Source: Marinifilum sp. D714
Lineage (GTDB): Bacteria > Bacteroidota > Bacteroidia > Bacteroidales > Marinifilaceae
Direction of reading: 5' to 3'
Length of the DNA stretch: 64,000 nucleotides
Assembly (NCBI RefSeq): GCF_030851345.1
Contig: NZ_JALPNU010000008.1
Location: forward strand, 1 to 64,000
Below, piece after piece: positions 37,238 to 46,106 of the stretch. A program made the translations under genes and the position numbers. The first letter of the stretch is position 1. The number at the start of each line of letters is the position of its first letter. The notes under the pieces were generated by a model. The model searched no databases. It was not told where the DNA came from and worked only from the letters and a program-made list of their open reading frames with translations.

Positions 37238-38536
37238 TTATTTTAAATTAGTTGGAACCTGAGGTGTCGAAATTAAATGCGTAAAAATCTCCCAACGCTT
37301 ATCGGGATTGGTTTCCACTCCTCCTCTTTTCTCAACGTATTCTTTCACTAAATCTTGTCCCCAATTGTAGTTGATGATATAACTACGATAAGTTTCTGGA
37401 AATCTGAAAGTTGATTCATTTGCTTTGCGCAAAGCATATTTTTCCATCCATTTACCCGTTTCCTCTTTTGTCCATTTTCCATCCAGATAATTTCTCATGG
37501 CAGAAGTTCTGGCATAAGTCAATTCGTGCGTTAATTCTTGAACTTGGTAATACATATCAACTTTTTCGGTATCTAAACCTGCCAAAGGAAACAGAACTTC
37601 TTTCTCGAACTTCATCCTTTCCTCACGTGGAAAAACCACGTTAATACCATAATTTGCAGTTCCTTCTGCAATTAATGATTGAGGGCTAAATAATGGATAT
37701 ACCGAAAACTCAACCCATCCTCTTTTCTTCACCAAATTACTTTCTAACAACGAATTGTATACATGATGTCCCGGATATCCCTCATGACTTGCCAAATCAA
37801 TGGCTCTATCGATAAGAATCGGAAAATCGATATTAACCTGAATCAAGCTAAAGTTGTTTCCCTTGTACCAATTGTAACCGGCCCAAGCCTTATCGGTAAC
37901 ATATTCCAATTCGAAATTTTCATTTTCCGGCAAAGTAATATGTTGTTTTGTTCTCTTTCTCGATTCTTCAATTGCAGCTCTAAATACAGCATCTACCTTA
38001 TCTTTAGGAATTACAAAATCCTTTTGAAATTTGGCCAAGCGATCAATTAAATTGCCTTTCCCAGGAAGTACTTTTTCCAATTGATTAATAATTTCTGCAA
38101 AATGCTCATCTTCGAAATCAGGAACAACAGCATCATATAATGCATTTGATTCTTCATTAAATGTAAATTCCTTTCCTGATAGCATTTCAACTCTTGCTTT
38201 TACTGCAATAAATTGCTTTAACAGGTATTGTTTACGCAATTTCAACATTTCGTCTTTTTCCGAAACATCAAGCATCTTCACTTTTTCACTTAACTCTTCA
38301 ATTCGTTTCAAAAGCTTAGCCGATGGAATTTGATCCATTTTTCGCTGCTCCACCTCATCTTTCCACTCTTTTGGGCCATAGTAGGCATCTACATACAATG
38401 GATCGTAAAGACCAATCTCCAATACGGTTTTCACGTAACTTTCGGCAACTTGATTCATTTTCAAATTTACATCTGGTTTTTGGGTACACGATGCAATAAT
38501 GCTGCCTAATATAACAAGTGATAATAATTTCTTCAT
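37238..38536 (-). CDS. DUF885-like metallopeptidase lipoprotein
   Basis: The 432-residue protein has a lipoprotein signal (LGSIIASCTQKP, Cys17) and the motif SHEGYPGHHVYN (about residues 251-262), which corresponds to the HEGxPGHH signature of DUF885. LIAEGTANYG, about 35 residues later, supplies the second Glu expected of a gluzincin-type metallopeptidase. Homologues are presumed lipid-anchored peptidases. It stands alone with its own terminator. On the minus strand TAATTTTG (38582-38589) is a possible -7 element 46 bp before the start codon. Confidence 0.7.
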   Translation of the reverse strand: MKKLLSLVILGSIIASCTQKPDVNLKMNQVAESYVKTVLEIGLYDPLYVDAYYGPKEWKDEVEQRKMDQIPSAKLLKRIEELSEKVKMLDVSEKDEMLKLRKQYLLKQFIAVKARVEMLSGKEFTFNEESNALYDAVVPDFEDEHFAEIINQLEKVLPGKGNLIDRLAKFQKDFVIPKDKVDAVFRAAIEESRKRTKQHITLPENENFELEYVTDKAWAGYNWYKGNNFSLIQVNIDFPILIDRAIDLASHEGYPGHHVYNSLLESNLVKKRGWVEFSVYPLFSPQSLIAEGTANYGINVVFPREERMKFEKEVLFPLAGLDTEKVDMYYQVQELTHELTYARTSAMRNYLDGKWTKEETGKWMEKYALRKANESTFRFPETYRSYIINYNWGQDLVKEYVEKRGGVETNPDKRWEIFTHLISTPQVPTNLK

Positions 38537-38671
38537 CTGTGAATTTTAAAGGTTATAATAGTGTTTATTTTAAGTATGAACCAAAATTAATAAAGCATTT
38601 GTAAAATAAATAATATCGAAGTCACAGTTTTTTCTACTATTTTAGATCCTCTTATAAAATACAAATACAAT

Positions 38672-39103
38672 ATGGACGCTATATTATTAAAGGATTCACT
38701 AAATACAAAGGATATCAATGATCTGATTCTAAAAGGAGTTAATGACATGGATATCAATCAAGACAAGCGAGACGAGATTGAAATTGGATCCAATCAACTT
38801 GCCACAGCATTTGTTGAAACAATTAACTATCATACCGAAAATAAAAATAATACCGATTCTAGTTATGCATTTCAGATCGCGGTTAAATTCAACAATTTTA
38901 CTGAAGAGTTTAGACAGGTATTTGTAAAAAATTATCAGAAAGACATTTTGGTTGGTTTCGGAATTAGTGCAATTTGGATGGGAATATTAAATGGCTTGGA
39001 TGCCGAAAGTGGTATTATGCCAAATCATCCTTTTAAACGTGAAATTGCAAACTGTTTGGTGAGCATTACTGAAATTCTGGACGAAAACAAACCTAATTCA
39101 TAA
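38672..39103 (+). CDS. Hypothetical protein, 143 aa
   Basis: I do not recognise this small, acidic, probably helical cytoplasmic protein. It has no signal peptide or membrane segment. The most hydrophobic stretch is VGFGISAIWMGILNGLDA. It precedes the YeeZ-like SDR gene by 13 bp and is probably co-transcribed with it. Confidence 0.6.
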   Translation: MDAILLKDSLNTKDINDLILKGVNDMDINQDKRDEIEIGSNQLATAFVETINYHTENKNNTDSSYAFQIAVKFNNFTEEFRQVFVKNYQKDILVGFGISAIWMGILNGLDAESGIMPNHPFKREIANCLVSITEILDENKPNS

Positions 39104-39116
39104 AATCCATTGAACT

Positions 39117-39947
39117 ATGACAGACACTTCTAATTTGAAGCGCATCTCAATACTTGGTTGTGGATGGCTAGGTTTGGCTTTGGCAAAAAAGCTGCTTTCA
39201 CAAGGCTTTGATGTAAAAGGATCGATAATGCAAAAGGAAAATCTGCATGAATTAAGGGAAATAGGAATAAAAGCATATCAAGTAGTATTAAATCCACATT
39301 TAGAGGTGTGTAGTGATGATGACTTTTTTGATACTGACATTATTATATGCAGTATCCCCCCTAAACGACGAGATGATATCGAGAACTTTTATCCTCAGCA
39401 AATAGAGTCACTTAAACAGGAGGTGCAAAAGCATGGCATAAAAAAAGTACTTTTTATTAGTAGTACCTCCGTTTATCCAAATACACTTGAAAAAGTTACC
39501 GAAGAGCTTCAATTAACTCCTGAAAAGGCAAGTGGTAAAGCTTTAGTAAAGGCGGAAGAAATACTCTCTCAATCAAATGATTTTGAAACTACCATATTAC
39601 GTTTTGGTGGTTTAATTGGCTATGATCGCCATCCAGGAAGATTTCTATCGAACAAAAAGAAATTAAAGAATGGTTTGGTTCCGGTAAATCTAATTCATCA
39701 GGATGATTGTGTGAAAATCATATCTGAGATTATCAGGCAAGATGCTTGGGGAGAGGTTTTTAATGCTTGCTCTCCTGAGCATCCAACTCGAAAAGATTTT
39801 TACCAAAAAGCAGCTCGTGCAGCCAATCTGCCCGAACCTGAATTTCTAGAAGATGAACAAATGGCTTACAAATGGGTTGATTCATCTAAATTAATCAAGA
39901 AATTGAATTATAAATTTATTTACACAAGTCCTCTTGACACAATTTAA
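39117..39947 (+). CDS. YeeZ-like SDR-family oxidoreductase
   Basis: The 276-residue protein has an N-terminal Rossmann motif (ISILGCGWLGLALAKKL) and a typical extended SDR middle part (KKVLFISSTSVYP, LRFGGLIGYDRHPG, NLIHQDDCVKII). It resembles YeeZ-type proteins annotated as NAD(P)-dependent epimerases. The YxxxK catalytic Tyr-Lys pair is not obvious, a trait shared with other YeeZ proteins, so the reaction is uncertain. It is preceded closely by a hypothetical gene and followed by cobA, which has its own promoter. Confidence 0.75.
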   Translation: MTDTSNLKRISILGCGWLGLALAKKLLSQGFDVKGSIMQKENLHELREIGIKAYQVVLNPHLEVCSDDDFFDTDIIICSIPPKRRDDIENFYPQQIESLKQEVQKHGIKKVLFISSTSVYPNTLEKVTEELQLTPEKASGKALVKAEEILSQSNDFETTILRFGGLIGYDRHPGRFLSNKKKLKNGLVPVNLIHQDDCVKIISEIIRQDAWGEVFNACSPEHPTRKDFYQKAARAANLPEPEFLEDEQMAYKWVDSSKLIKKLNYKFIYTSPLDTI

Positions 39948-39958
39948 ACTGAATTTAC

Positions 39959-39988
39959 TTGAGGTTCTTTAAGAATATTCTACTTTTG
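39959..39988 (+). promoter_or_regulatory. Predicted promoter of cobA
   Basis: TTG (39959-39961) and TACTTTTG (39981-39988) are separated by 19 bp, matching the Bacteroidota pattern TTTG-N19-TAnnTTTG. The predicted transcription start is near 39995, about 42 bp before the ATG. Confidence 0.65.
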
Positions 39989-40036
39989 TGATCCTATAAA
40001 TCACAGAAGTAGAATTGATCATATAAGAGAACTGAA

Positions 40037-40813
40037 ATGCAACATAGATTGTACATTGTAGGGGCAGGACCTGGAGATCCGGATTTATTAACTGTAAAAG
40101 CTCACAGGGTTTTAATGGAGGCAGACATGGTATTATTCGATGCTTTGCTTGGAAAACAAATTCTTGAAATGCTTCCTGAGAGTTGTGAAAAAATCTATGT
40201 TGGGAAAACTTATAAAGATCAGCAGGATCAAATAAAGCGCATGTGCAGAATCAATGCCTTAATGAAAAAAGGTGTTGAAGAAGGCAAACGTGTTGTTCGT
40301 TTAAAAACCGGCGACCCACTAATCTTTGGTCGAGGAATTGAAGAAGTTCGCTTTCTTCGAAACGAGAAGATTGATTATAAACTTGTTCCTGGAATTACCG
40401 CTGGTATTGCAGCTGCCAACCATTGTCAAATTCCAATTACCGAGCGTTCGATAAACCGCACCTTATTATTTTGCACAGGCACTACTTTGGATGGCGACAT
40501 GAAACAGTTCGATGCCGTTTCAAGCATGATTCAATTGGGCACTCCTGTTATGATATACATGGGATTGAACAACCTTGGTAGTATCATCGATAAACTAATT
40601 GGCAATGGTGTTAAAGCAGACACTTCCATTTGTGCCATCTCGAAAGTATCCTATCCCGACGAAAAGATGTTGTTTGGAAACTTAAGCAATTTCATGAGTA
40701 AGCTAGAGCAAAATCCTCTTGAAATGCCAACCATTATGCTTATTGGTGAAAATATAATGCCTATGCTCGAAGAGGCGGATGAATTGCTAAACCAATGCTC
40801 TGATTGTAATTAA
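40037..40813 (+). CDS. cobA: Uroporphyrinogen-III C-methyltransferase
   Basis: CobA transfers two methyl groups from S-adenosylmethionine to uroporphyrinogen III, giving precorrin-2 for siroheme or cobalamin. The 258-residue protein carries both family signatures: IVGAGPGDPDLLTVKA at the start and VVRLKTGDPLIFGRGIEE near residue 93, plus PGITAGIAAA. It is the stand-alone methyltransferase without the CysG dehydrogenase/chelatase part. No other tetrapyrrole gene is nearby. A well-formed promoter precedes it and a hairpin follows. Confidence 0.92.
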   Translation: MQHRLYIVGAGPGDPDLLTVKAHRVLMEADMVLFDALLGKQILEMLPESCEKIYVGKTYKDQQDQIKRMCRINALMKKGVEEGKRVVRLKTGDPLIFGRGIEEVRFLRNEKIDYKLVPGITAGIAAANHCQIPITERSINRTLLFCTGTTLDGDMKQFDAVSSMIQLGTPVMIYMGLNNLGSIIDKLIGNGVKADTSICAISKVSYPDEKMLFGNLSNFMSKLEQNPLEMPTIMLIGENIMPMLEEADELLNQCSDCN

Positions 40814-40823
40814 TGATTCGATC

Positions 40824-40850
40824 AAAAGACTCAGGTGAATGGCCTGAGTC
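40824..40850. terminator. Terminator between convergent genes
   Basis: GACTCAGG (40828-40835) pairs with CCTGAGTC (40843-40850). The T-rich tail (TTTT) is on the minus-strand side, so it mainly serves the gate-domain gene, though cobA also ends here. Confidence 0.65.
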
Positions 40851-40906
40851 AAAAGCAATTTATGTACCATTAAAACTTACCGAAATAAGTACAAGCAACC
40901 TGCTTT

Positions 40907-41998
40907 TTAAATGATATGATAATACATCAGTAGTAATATTGCACCTAACAATAAAATATTGCTCACCAACCTACTTCCTTGATTTAGCAATACAATTACA
41001 AGTGCTTCTTTAGCAGGAAAAACACTCATTGCTGAAGGCAAACTCCTTCTTAAACTTCTTATGGGAAGTGAAATGATATTGCCCATTAACAAAGCTATCA
41101 ATACATGTGAAGTCTGCAAGCTTCCTGTCTTTAAAAAGCCTGCCGCTACAGTAGCTGCACTTAAAATACCACCCAACATAGAACTTGCCACTGCAAGAGA
41201 TTCTGGAGGAAAGTACTCTCTTAAACTTGAAGATTTAAACAAACTATCCGATAAATCGAAGAAACCAATTTCGTTTAAAAAAGAGAAAAACAAAAACATC
41301 GGAATTGCAATAAGAAACATCCTATTCACCACCAAGTAAGTTTTTTTGCGAGCTTTCTCTATGCTCACCCTCCAGGTATCAGCACTTCTCTCCTCTTTCT
41401 CAACGAAAATATCATTCTGAATATCAGGAATCGTTTTGCTATACCTCGATACCAACAAGGCTATAAAAACTACAAGAAAACCCAATCCGAAAAGTAATCC
41501 AAAATAAGTGGCTCCCACCACTCCCACTGCTGCAATGGTTGGATACATGATTCTAAGGCTATGATACAAATAACTCATAAAGGAAGTACACATGGCACTT
41601 ACACGGAGTTGCTTGCGACTCATCTGATTGCTTTCGTAAGCGGATGTAAGCATACTGTTTGCAGTAACCAAAGAGAAAAATGAACTAAATATAGCGGTAG
41701 CGGAAACATTTGGCAGTTTTGCCCATCGGGTAATCGGACTCGTAAATCGCTTGATCAATTGCGACCAGTTTCTCTCCTCGATAAGATTACCTATAAAACT
41801 TGCAATGCTTGTGGTAATGATGATTTGTAAGGCCAATTTTAAATTGAATTCTAACCAGGTTAAAGAAGGAAGGTTAAAGCCAATGCCAAAAACAATTAGC
41901 ACCACAACAAAGTACCACATCCAACTTAACAGTTTATTTTTCTTCTTTCTTGCCAAAGTTTTATACCATTTAAATGCGCTGGTATAATGCCGATACAT
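40907..41998 (-). CDS. Gate-domain (nucleoside recognition) membrane protein
   Basis: The 363-residue product has about eight hydrophobic segments and resembles the nucleoside-recognition or Gate family (also seen in SpmA/SpmB and YjiH). ATAIFSSFFSLVTANSMLTS and ALLMGNIISLPIRSLRRSLP are the two gate-like repeats. The frame stays open for 37 codons upstream, but that segment includes a TCCCGAA/TTCGGGA hairpin (42038-42055) and does not look coding. MYRHYTSAFKWYKTL at 41998 is the better start. The transported substrate is unknown. A degenerate repeat array lies in the upstream region. Confidence 0.65.
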   Translation of the reverse strand: MYRHYTSAFKWYKTLARKKKNKLLSWMWYFVVVLIVFGIGFNLPSLTWLEFNLKLALQIIITTSIASFIGNLIEERNWSQLIKRFTSPITRWAKLPNVSATAIFSSFFSLVTANSMLTSAYESNQMSRKQLRVSAMCTSFMSYLYHSLRIMYPTIAAVGVVGATYFGLLFGLGFLVVFIALLVSRYSKTIPDIQNDIFVEKEERSADTWRVSIEKARKKTYLVVNRMFLIAIPMFLFFSFLNEIGFFDLSDSLFKSSSLREYFPPESLAVASSMLGGILSAATVAAGFLKTGSLQTSHVLIALLMGNIISLPIRSLRRSLPSAMSVFPAKEALVIVLLNQGSRLVSNILLLGAILLLMYYHII

Positions 41999-42170
41999 AT
42001 TCAAAGTGCTTTTAGAAGTGAAACGCACTAAAGGCGCTCCCGAATGCTTTCGGGATTGAATAGTAATCGGTATTATTTTTTGCGCAAAGTAAAACATTAT
42101 TATAAACAATTCAATGCAAGTTTCGCCTTCCTTACTTCTTTTTGAAAGAAAATTCTATTCAATAAACCAA

Positions 42171-42300
42171 TTCCCCTATACGGGCAGAACATTTCCCTGC
42201 ATACAGGCAAAGCTTTTCCCTCTAGGCAGGGAAAGTTTCAGACAGGTACGAGGGAAAACATTTTCCTCACGTGAGGGAAGGACTCGGACTAGTACGTGAA
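42171..42300. repeat. Array of quasi-palindromic ~22-bp units
   Basis: About six degenerate units start near 42171, 42193, 42216, 42237, 42263 and 42284. Most read TTCCCn(6-8)GGGNAA, so each is a rough palindrome by itself (for example TTCCCTCTAGGCAGGGAA and TTCCTCACGTGAGGGAA). The spacing is 21-26 bp. The array lies between the iorB terminator and the gate-domain gene, so it could be part of that gene's control region. It has no coding potential. Confidence 0.6.
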
Positions 42301-42350
42301 AAATGTTTGGGAGTAAGGCCTAAAAAAATACAATTGATGCAATTGCAATA

Positions 42351-42386
42351 AAAAAATCCCCGAAAGGAAAATTCCTGACGGGGATT
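42351..42386 (-). terminator. Rho-independent terminator of iorB
   Basis: On the minus strand AATCCCCG (42379-42386) pairs with CGGGGATT (42355-42362), with an inner AGGAA/TTCCT stem, followed by a run of T residues. Confidence 0.85.
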
Positions 42387-42419
42387 CTGAGTTATAGTAG
42401 TCTAGGTTAGGTACAAATA

Positions 42420-43004
42420 CTATTTGTTTTCTTCAGCAAACTTACGTCCTGCGTGAAGTGCTTTGATATTCATTTCGATTACTTCCTCTCCTTTTCTTTC
42501 GAAAATCTTACGGATACCTGCTTCAAGATACTCGAAAGGAACATCGATAAATGGTGAAGCAGCACCCAACATTACGAAGTTGAAAGCACGCTTAGAACCA
42601 GTTGTTTCCTCAGCAATCTTATCAGCATCGATCAATACATAGTTTGGAAGATCTTTAATTGTCTTCTCTAACTTTTCCATCTCCGGGTAATCAGGAATGT
42701 TTACAAATGGAGTTGAATTGGTTACTACGTATCCACCTTTCTTTAAGTAAGGAAGATAGCGAAGTGCTTCCATTGGCTCAACTGAAAGAATAATATCAGC
42801 ACCACCAGCTGGAATCAAATCTGAATAAATAGGCTTGTCAGAAATTCTCATGAATGACTGAACATCACCACCACGCTGACTCATACCGTGAGTTTCAGCT
42901 TGCTTCATATATAAATCATTTTCTAGAGCAGCAGATCCTAAAGCAGCAGCAATGGATAAAATCCCTTGACCACCAACACCTGCTATGACCATATCTGTTT
43001 TCAT
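42420..43004 (-). CDS. iorB: Indolepyruvate ferredoxin oxidoreductase, beta subunit
   Basis: IorB is the gamma-domain subunit of the enzyme that oxidatively decarboxylates aryl pyruvates from aromatic amino acids to aryl-acetyl-CoA. The 194-residue protein shows MVIAGVGGQGILSIAAALG, KQAETHGMSQRGGDVQSF and FNFVMLGAASPF, all typical. It lies downstream of iorA on the same strand, but with a 205-bp spacer that holds a mirrored 9-bp repeat array. A strong terminator follows. Confidence 0.93.
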   Translation of the reverse strand: MKTDMVIAGVGGQGILSIAAALGSAALENDLYMKQAETHGMSQRGGDVQSFMRISDKPIYSDLIPAGGADIILSVEPMEALRYLPYLKKGGYVVTNSTPFVNIPDYPEMEKLEKTIKDLPNYVLIDADKIAEETTGSKRAFNFVMLGAASPFIDVPFEYLEAGIRKIFERKGEEVIEMNIKALHAGRKFAEENK

Positions 43005-43080
43005 ATCTTACTTTGTTTTTTCGATTAATAACATATAAGAGCATGGTGCGAACTGAATAGAGCTAATCAACAAGTTATAA

Positions 43081-43171
43081 GTACTTAAAGTATTTATTAG
43101 TACTTAAAGTTATAACTGATAAAATCCGAGATCACTTTAAGTACTTTAGGCACTTCAAGTATTTTAAGTAC
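43081..43171. repeat. Mirrored 9-bp tandem repeats, locus 1
   Basis: On the plus strand, units GTACTTAAA (43081), GTATTTATT (43090) and GTACTTAAA (43100) form a short array. From 43136 to 43171, four contiguous 9-mers face the other way. Read on the minus strand they are GTACTTAAA, ATACTTGAA, GTGCCTAAA and GTACTTAAA. The same unit order recurs at locus 2 (56568-56603). The two arms could pair into a long hairpin. The element lies between iorA and iorB. Confidence 0.85.
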
Positions 43172-43209
43172 TTGCAGGCTTGCCTCAATTCCAATCGCTT
43201 TGCTCCAAT

Positions 43210-44835
43210 TTAAGCTTTAGCAGCTGCTTTTGCTTTAGCGGCTTTCTTGATTTTCTGATCGCGAACGTTCTTCTGAACACAAACACGACGAGGAATAATT
43301 ACTGATACCCCTTGGTATTCGAATTCTTTGCGAAGAAGATCTTTTAAATCATCACGCTTCTTAGGTACAGCAGTTAATACATGTAAATGTTCTGGCTCAA
43401 CACCTAAACCTTCACAAATTGATTCCAATTTACCTTTAGCAGATGAATGCTGACCACCAGTCATCGAGATAGACTCGTTATCAGAAATAATTACTGTAAT
43501 TGGAGTTTTTTCGTTAACAGCATCCAATAAACCAGTCATACCTGAGTGAGTAAATGTAGAGTCACCAATTACTGCAACCGATGGAATCAATCCTGCATCA
43601 GCAGCACCTTTAGCCATAGTTACAGAAGCACCCATATCAACACAAGAGTTGATCGCATTAAATGGAGGCAATGCACCTAGAGTGTAACAACCTATATCTG
43701 CAAATACGCGACCTTCACCGTATTCAGCAACAACTTCGTTCAATGCAGTATATACATCAATGTGCGAACATCCAACACACAATGCTGGTGGACGAGCAGA
43801 TACCAAGTTAGGAACTTCAGCACCTTCTTCAACATCAAATCCTAAAGCTCTACCAACCATTTCAGGCTTCAACTCACCGTCGCGAGACAAAGTACCATCC
43901 AAACGACCGATTACAGCTTCTTTTTCCAAATATCCTTTCAACATTTCTTCAACTACAGGATATCCTTCTTCCAATACCATTACCTTATCACACTCGCTGG
44001 TGATTTTTTGAATCATTGTGCGAGGAATTGGGTACTGGCTAATTTTTACAACTGGATATGGACAATCACCGTTTGGATAGTTTTCCATTAAGTAGTTGTA
44101 ACCTAATCCACAAGCGATGATACCCATTGATTTATCAGTACCTTCGGTGTAGCTGTTATATGGTGATTCTTCAGAGGCAGTTTCGAATTTTGCCTGGTTG
44201 TTCAACAACAACTTGTAACGCTTACGAGCGATACCTGGTAGCAATACGAACTGTACTTTGTCTTCTGGTAATTTCATATCGTTTTGAGCAACAACTTCAG
44301 CAGCGCGAGTAACACCTGCACGAGAGTGAGCCAAACGAGTAGTAATTCTCATTAACACTGGAATCTCGCAAGCTTCAGACAATTCGAATCCGAAACGAGC
44401 CATATCATATGCTTCTTGCTGGTTCGATGGCTCCAAGATTGGCATCATTGCAAACTTACCATATACACGTGAATCCTGCTCGTTCTGAGAAGAGTGCATT
44501 GATGGGTCATCAGCAACAACGATCAACATACCACCGTTTGCACCAGTGATAGCTGCATTCATGAAACAGTCAGCTGCAACGTTCAAACCTACGTGTTTCA
44601 TACACACCATAGAACGCTTACCAGCATATGACATTCCCAATGCAGATTCCATAGCAGTCTTTTCATTGGCTGCCCAGTCTCTGTGAATATTTAATTGTTG
44701 TGCTTGCTTAGAGTGTTGAATGTACTCTGTAATTTCGGTTGAAGGTGTTCCTGGATAAGCATAAACCCCAGACATTCCGCCATCGATTGCACCTTGTGCA
44801 ATGGCTTCTACACCTAATAGTAAAGACTTTTGCAT
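43210..44835 (-). CDS. iorA: Indolepyruvate ferredoxin oxidoreductase, alpha subunit
   Basis: IorA binds thiamine pyrophosphate and carries out the decarboxylation. The 541-residue protein shows GVYAYPGTPSTEITEYI, NEKTAMESALGMSYAG, the mid-protein PPALCVGCSH and the TPP motif GDSTFTHSGMTGL with a distal ISDN. Classical IorA proteins exceed 600 residues and end in a two-cluster ferredoxin domain. Here that domain is absent: after SVIIPRRVCVQ the chain ends in a Lys/Ala tail (KKAAKAKAAAKA). Electrons must therefore leave through a separate ferredoxin. Upstream 450 bp hold no gene. Confidence 0.92.
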   Translation of the reverse strand: MQKSLLLGVEAIAQGAIDGGMSGVYAYPGTPSTEITEYIQHSKQAQQLNIHRDWAANEKTAMESALGMSYAGKRSMVCMKHVGLNVAADCFMNAAITGANGGMLIVVADDPSMHSSQNEQDSRVYGKFAMMPILEPSNQQEAYDMARFGFELSEACEIPVLMRITTRLAHSRAGVTRAAEVVAQNDMKLPEDKVQFVLLPGIARKRYKLLLNNQAKFETASEESPYNSYTEGTDKSMGIIACGLGYNYLMENYPNGDCPYPVVKISQYPIPRTMIQKITSECDKVMVLEEGYPVVEEMLKGYLEKEAVIGRLDGTLSRDGELKPEMVGRALGFDVEEGAEVPNLVSARPPALCVGCSHIDVYTALNEVVAEYGEGRVFADIGCYTLGALPPFNAINSCVDMGASVTMAKGAADAGLIPSVAVIGDSTFTHSGMTGLLDAVNEKTPITVIISDNESISMTGGQHSSAKGKLESICEGLGVEPEHLHVLTAVPKKRDDLKDLLRKEFEYQGVSVIIPRRVCVQKNVRDQKIKKAAKAKAAAKA

Positions 44836-45285
44836 GTTATATTTGTTTAACTATTTAGTTTTCTATGTGTTCAGACAACTTGCAATCTAAAATTGCAGGT
44901 ATGTGAGAGATGTGATATTACGATTTGAAGTAAAATAACACTTCAAATTCAAAAACTCAGTTACAAAATATTGTGTATAGGAAAACGGACCCTAAAATTT
45001 AAGGATCGCGGTAAGAGGCAGATTTTATAATCCACCGAAGATTTCAAAAAAACATACTAGGTATGCGAGAACGTAAAAGTAAAATTCAAAATAATCTTTC
45101 ATTTCTGCTTATAGATTGTAACTCAAATGAGCTTTCTACTTTTATTTGCTGCTAAAATACCATTATTTGGATTAAAGCCAATAAAAAAATATTCCCCAGA
45201 GATTTTTTAGATTCATTTCAAATAACGAAAACGGTTGCGTAGATATCACAAGACTAATCTATCTACCACATCATAAGGCAAAAAG
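44836..45285. other. Spacer between fetB and iorA
   Basis: I see no open frame, RNA gene, repeat array or clear promoter in this A/T-rich spacer. It must hold the iorA promoter on the minus strand, but no TAnnTTTG element is obvious. A small CATAC-TAG-GTATG inverted repeat lies near 45055. Confidence 0.4.
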
Positions 45286-46083
45286 TTATTTCTTAGCTGC
45301 AAAAATACCGGGTTTAAATCTACCGTAAGAATCAAATACAAAACGATTGGTCAAGATGATACTTACCATCAAATTAAAAGAACAACCAACAAATATGGCG
45401 ATCATGATTAGAATCTGATATTTTATGGCTATCACTGGAGAACTACCTCCCAAAATTTGTCCTGTCATCATTCCTGGTAAGGAAATCAAGCCCAATACCG
45501 ACATGGTTGCAATTAAAGGGTTCAGACCACTCTTAATGGCTGATTGGATATATGGTAACAAGGAGTGTTTTTGGCTATTGGTATTCACCAAGAGAAAGAA
45601 ATACAATTCTTGTTCTTTATGCAATCGTGTAAAGTAATTGCTAATTCCAACAATATTGTGATTTAAAGCATTTCCTAAAATCATACCTGAGATAGGAATG
45701 AAATAGCGGGCATCAAACACGTAATCCAATTGAATTATGAAACCAAGAAAAAATGTATCTACTATAAATATGCTGGTCAATCCGGAAATAAAAAACGGGA
45801 GTACAAAATGCTTGTAAGATAAGCCCGTTCGTTTAATGGTAGTGAAAGAGCCAACCAACACCATGGCAATTACCCAGGCAGAATTAATGAACGCATTGTT
45901 CCATTCAAAAATATATTCAAGATAAAGTGCCACCAATGATAGTTGAATTATCATTCGAATCATTGCAATCAAAGTTTCTTTGATAATTTTAAGCTTGAAA
46001 TACAAAAATCCCACAATAGGGATTACCATTAAAAAAGCTCCTACAATTAGGTGTATTATTCCAATATCAGCTATTTCTTGCAT
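45286..46083 (-). CDS. fetB: FetB-type (UPF0014) ABC transporter permease
   Basis: The 265-residue membrane protein matches UPF0014/FetB: about seven hydrophobic segments, ISGMILGNALNHNIVGISNY, HKEQELYFFLL and LISLPGMMTGQILGGSSPV are the hallmark stretches. In Escherichia coli FetAB exports iron and protects against oxidative stress. It lies 23 bp downstream of the ATPase gene. The permease is clearly FetB-like; the substrate in this organism is inferred. Confidence 0.85.
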   Translation of the reverse strand: MQEIADIGIIHLIVGAFLMVIPIVGFLYFKLKIIKETLIAMIRMIIQLSLVALYLEYIFEWNNAFINSAWVIAMVLVGSFTTIKRTGLSYKHFVLPFFISGLTSIFIVDTFFLGFIIQLDYVFDARYFIPISGMILGNALNHNIVGISNYFTRLHKEQELYFFLLVNTNSQKHSLLPYIQSAIKSGLNPLIATMSVLGLISLPGMMTGQILGGSSPVIAIKYQILIMIAIFVGCSFNLMVSIILTNRFVFDSYGRFKPGIFAAKK

Positions 46084-46106
46084 GTCAGATTGATTTTATC
46101 AAATCA

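Noticed and set aside
41999-42109. 37-codon extension of the gate-domain protein
   Set aside because: The segment holds a TCCCGAA/TTCGGGA hairpin typical of intergenic repeats and encodes an uncharacteristic N-terminus.
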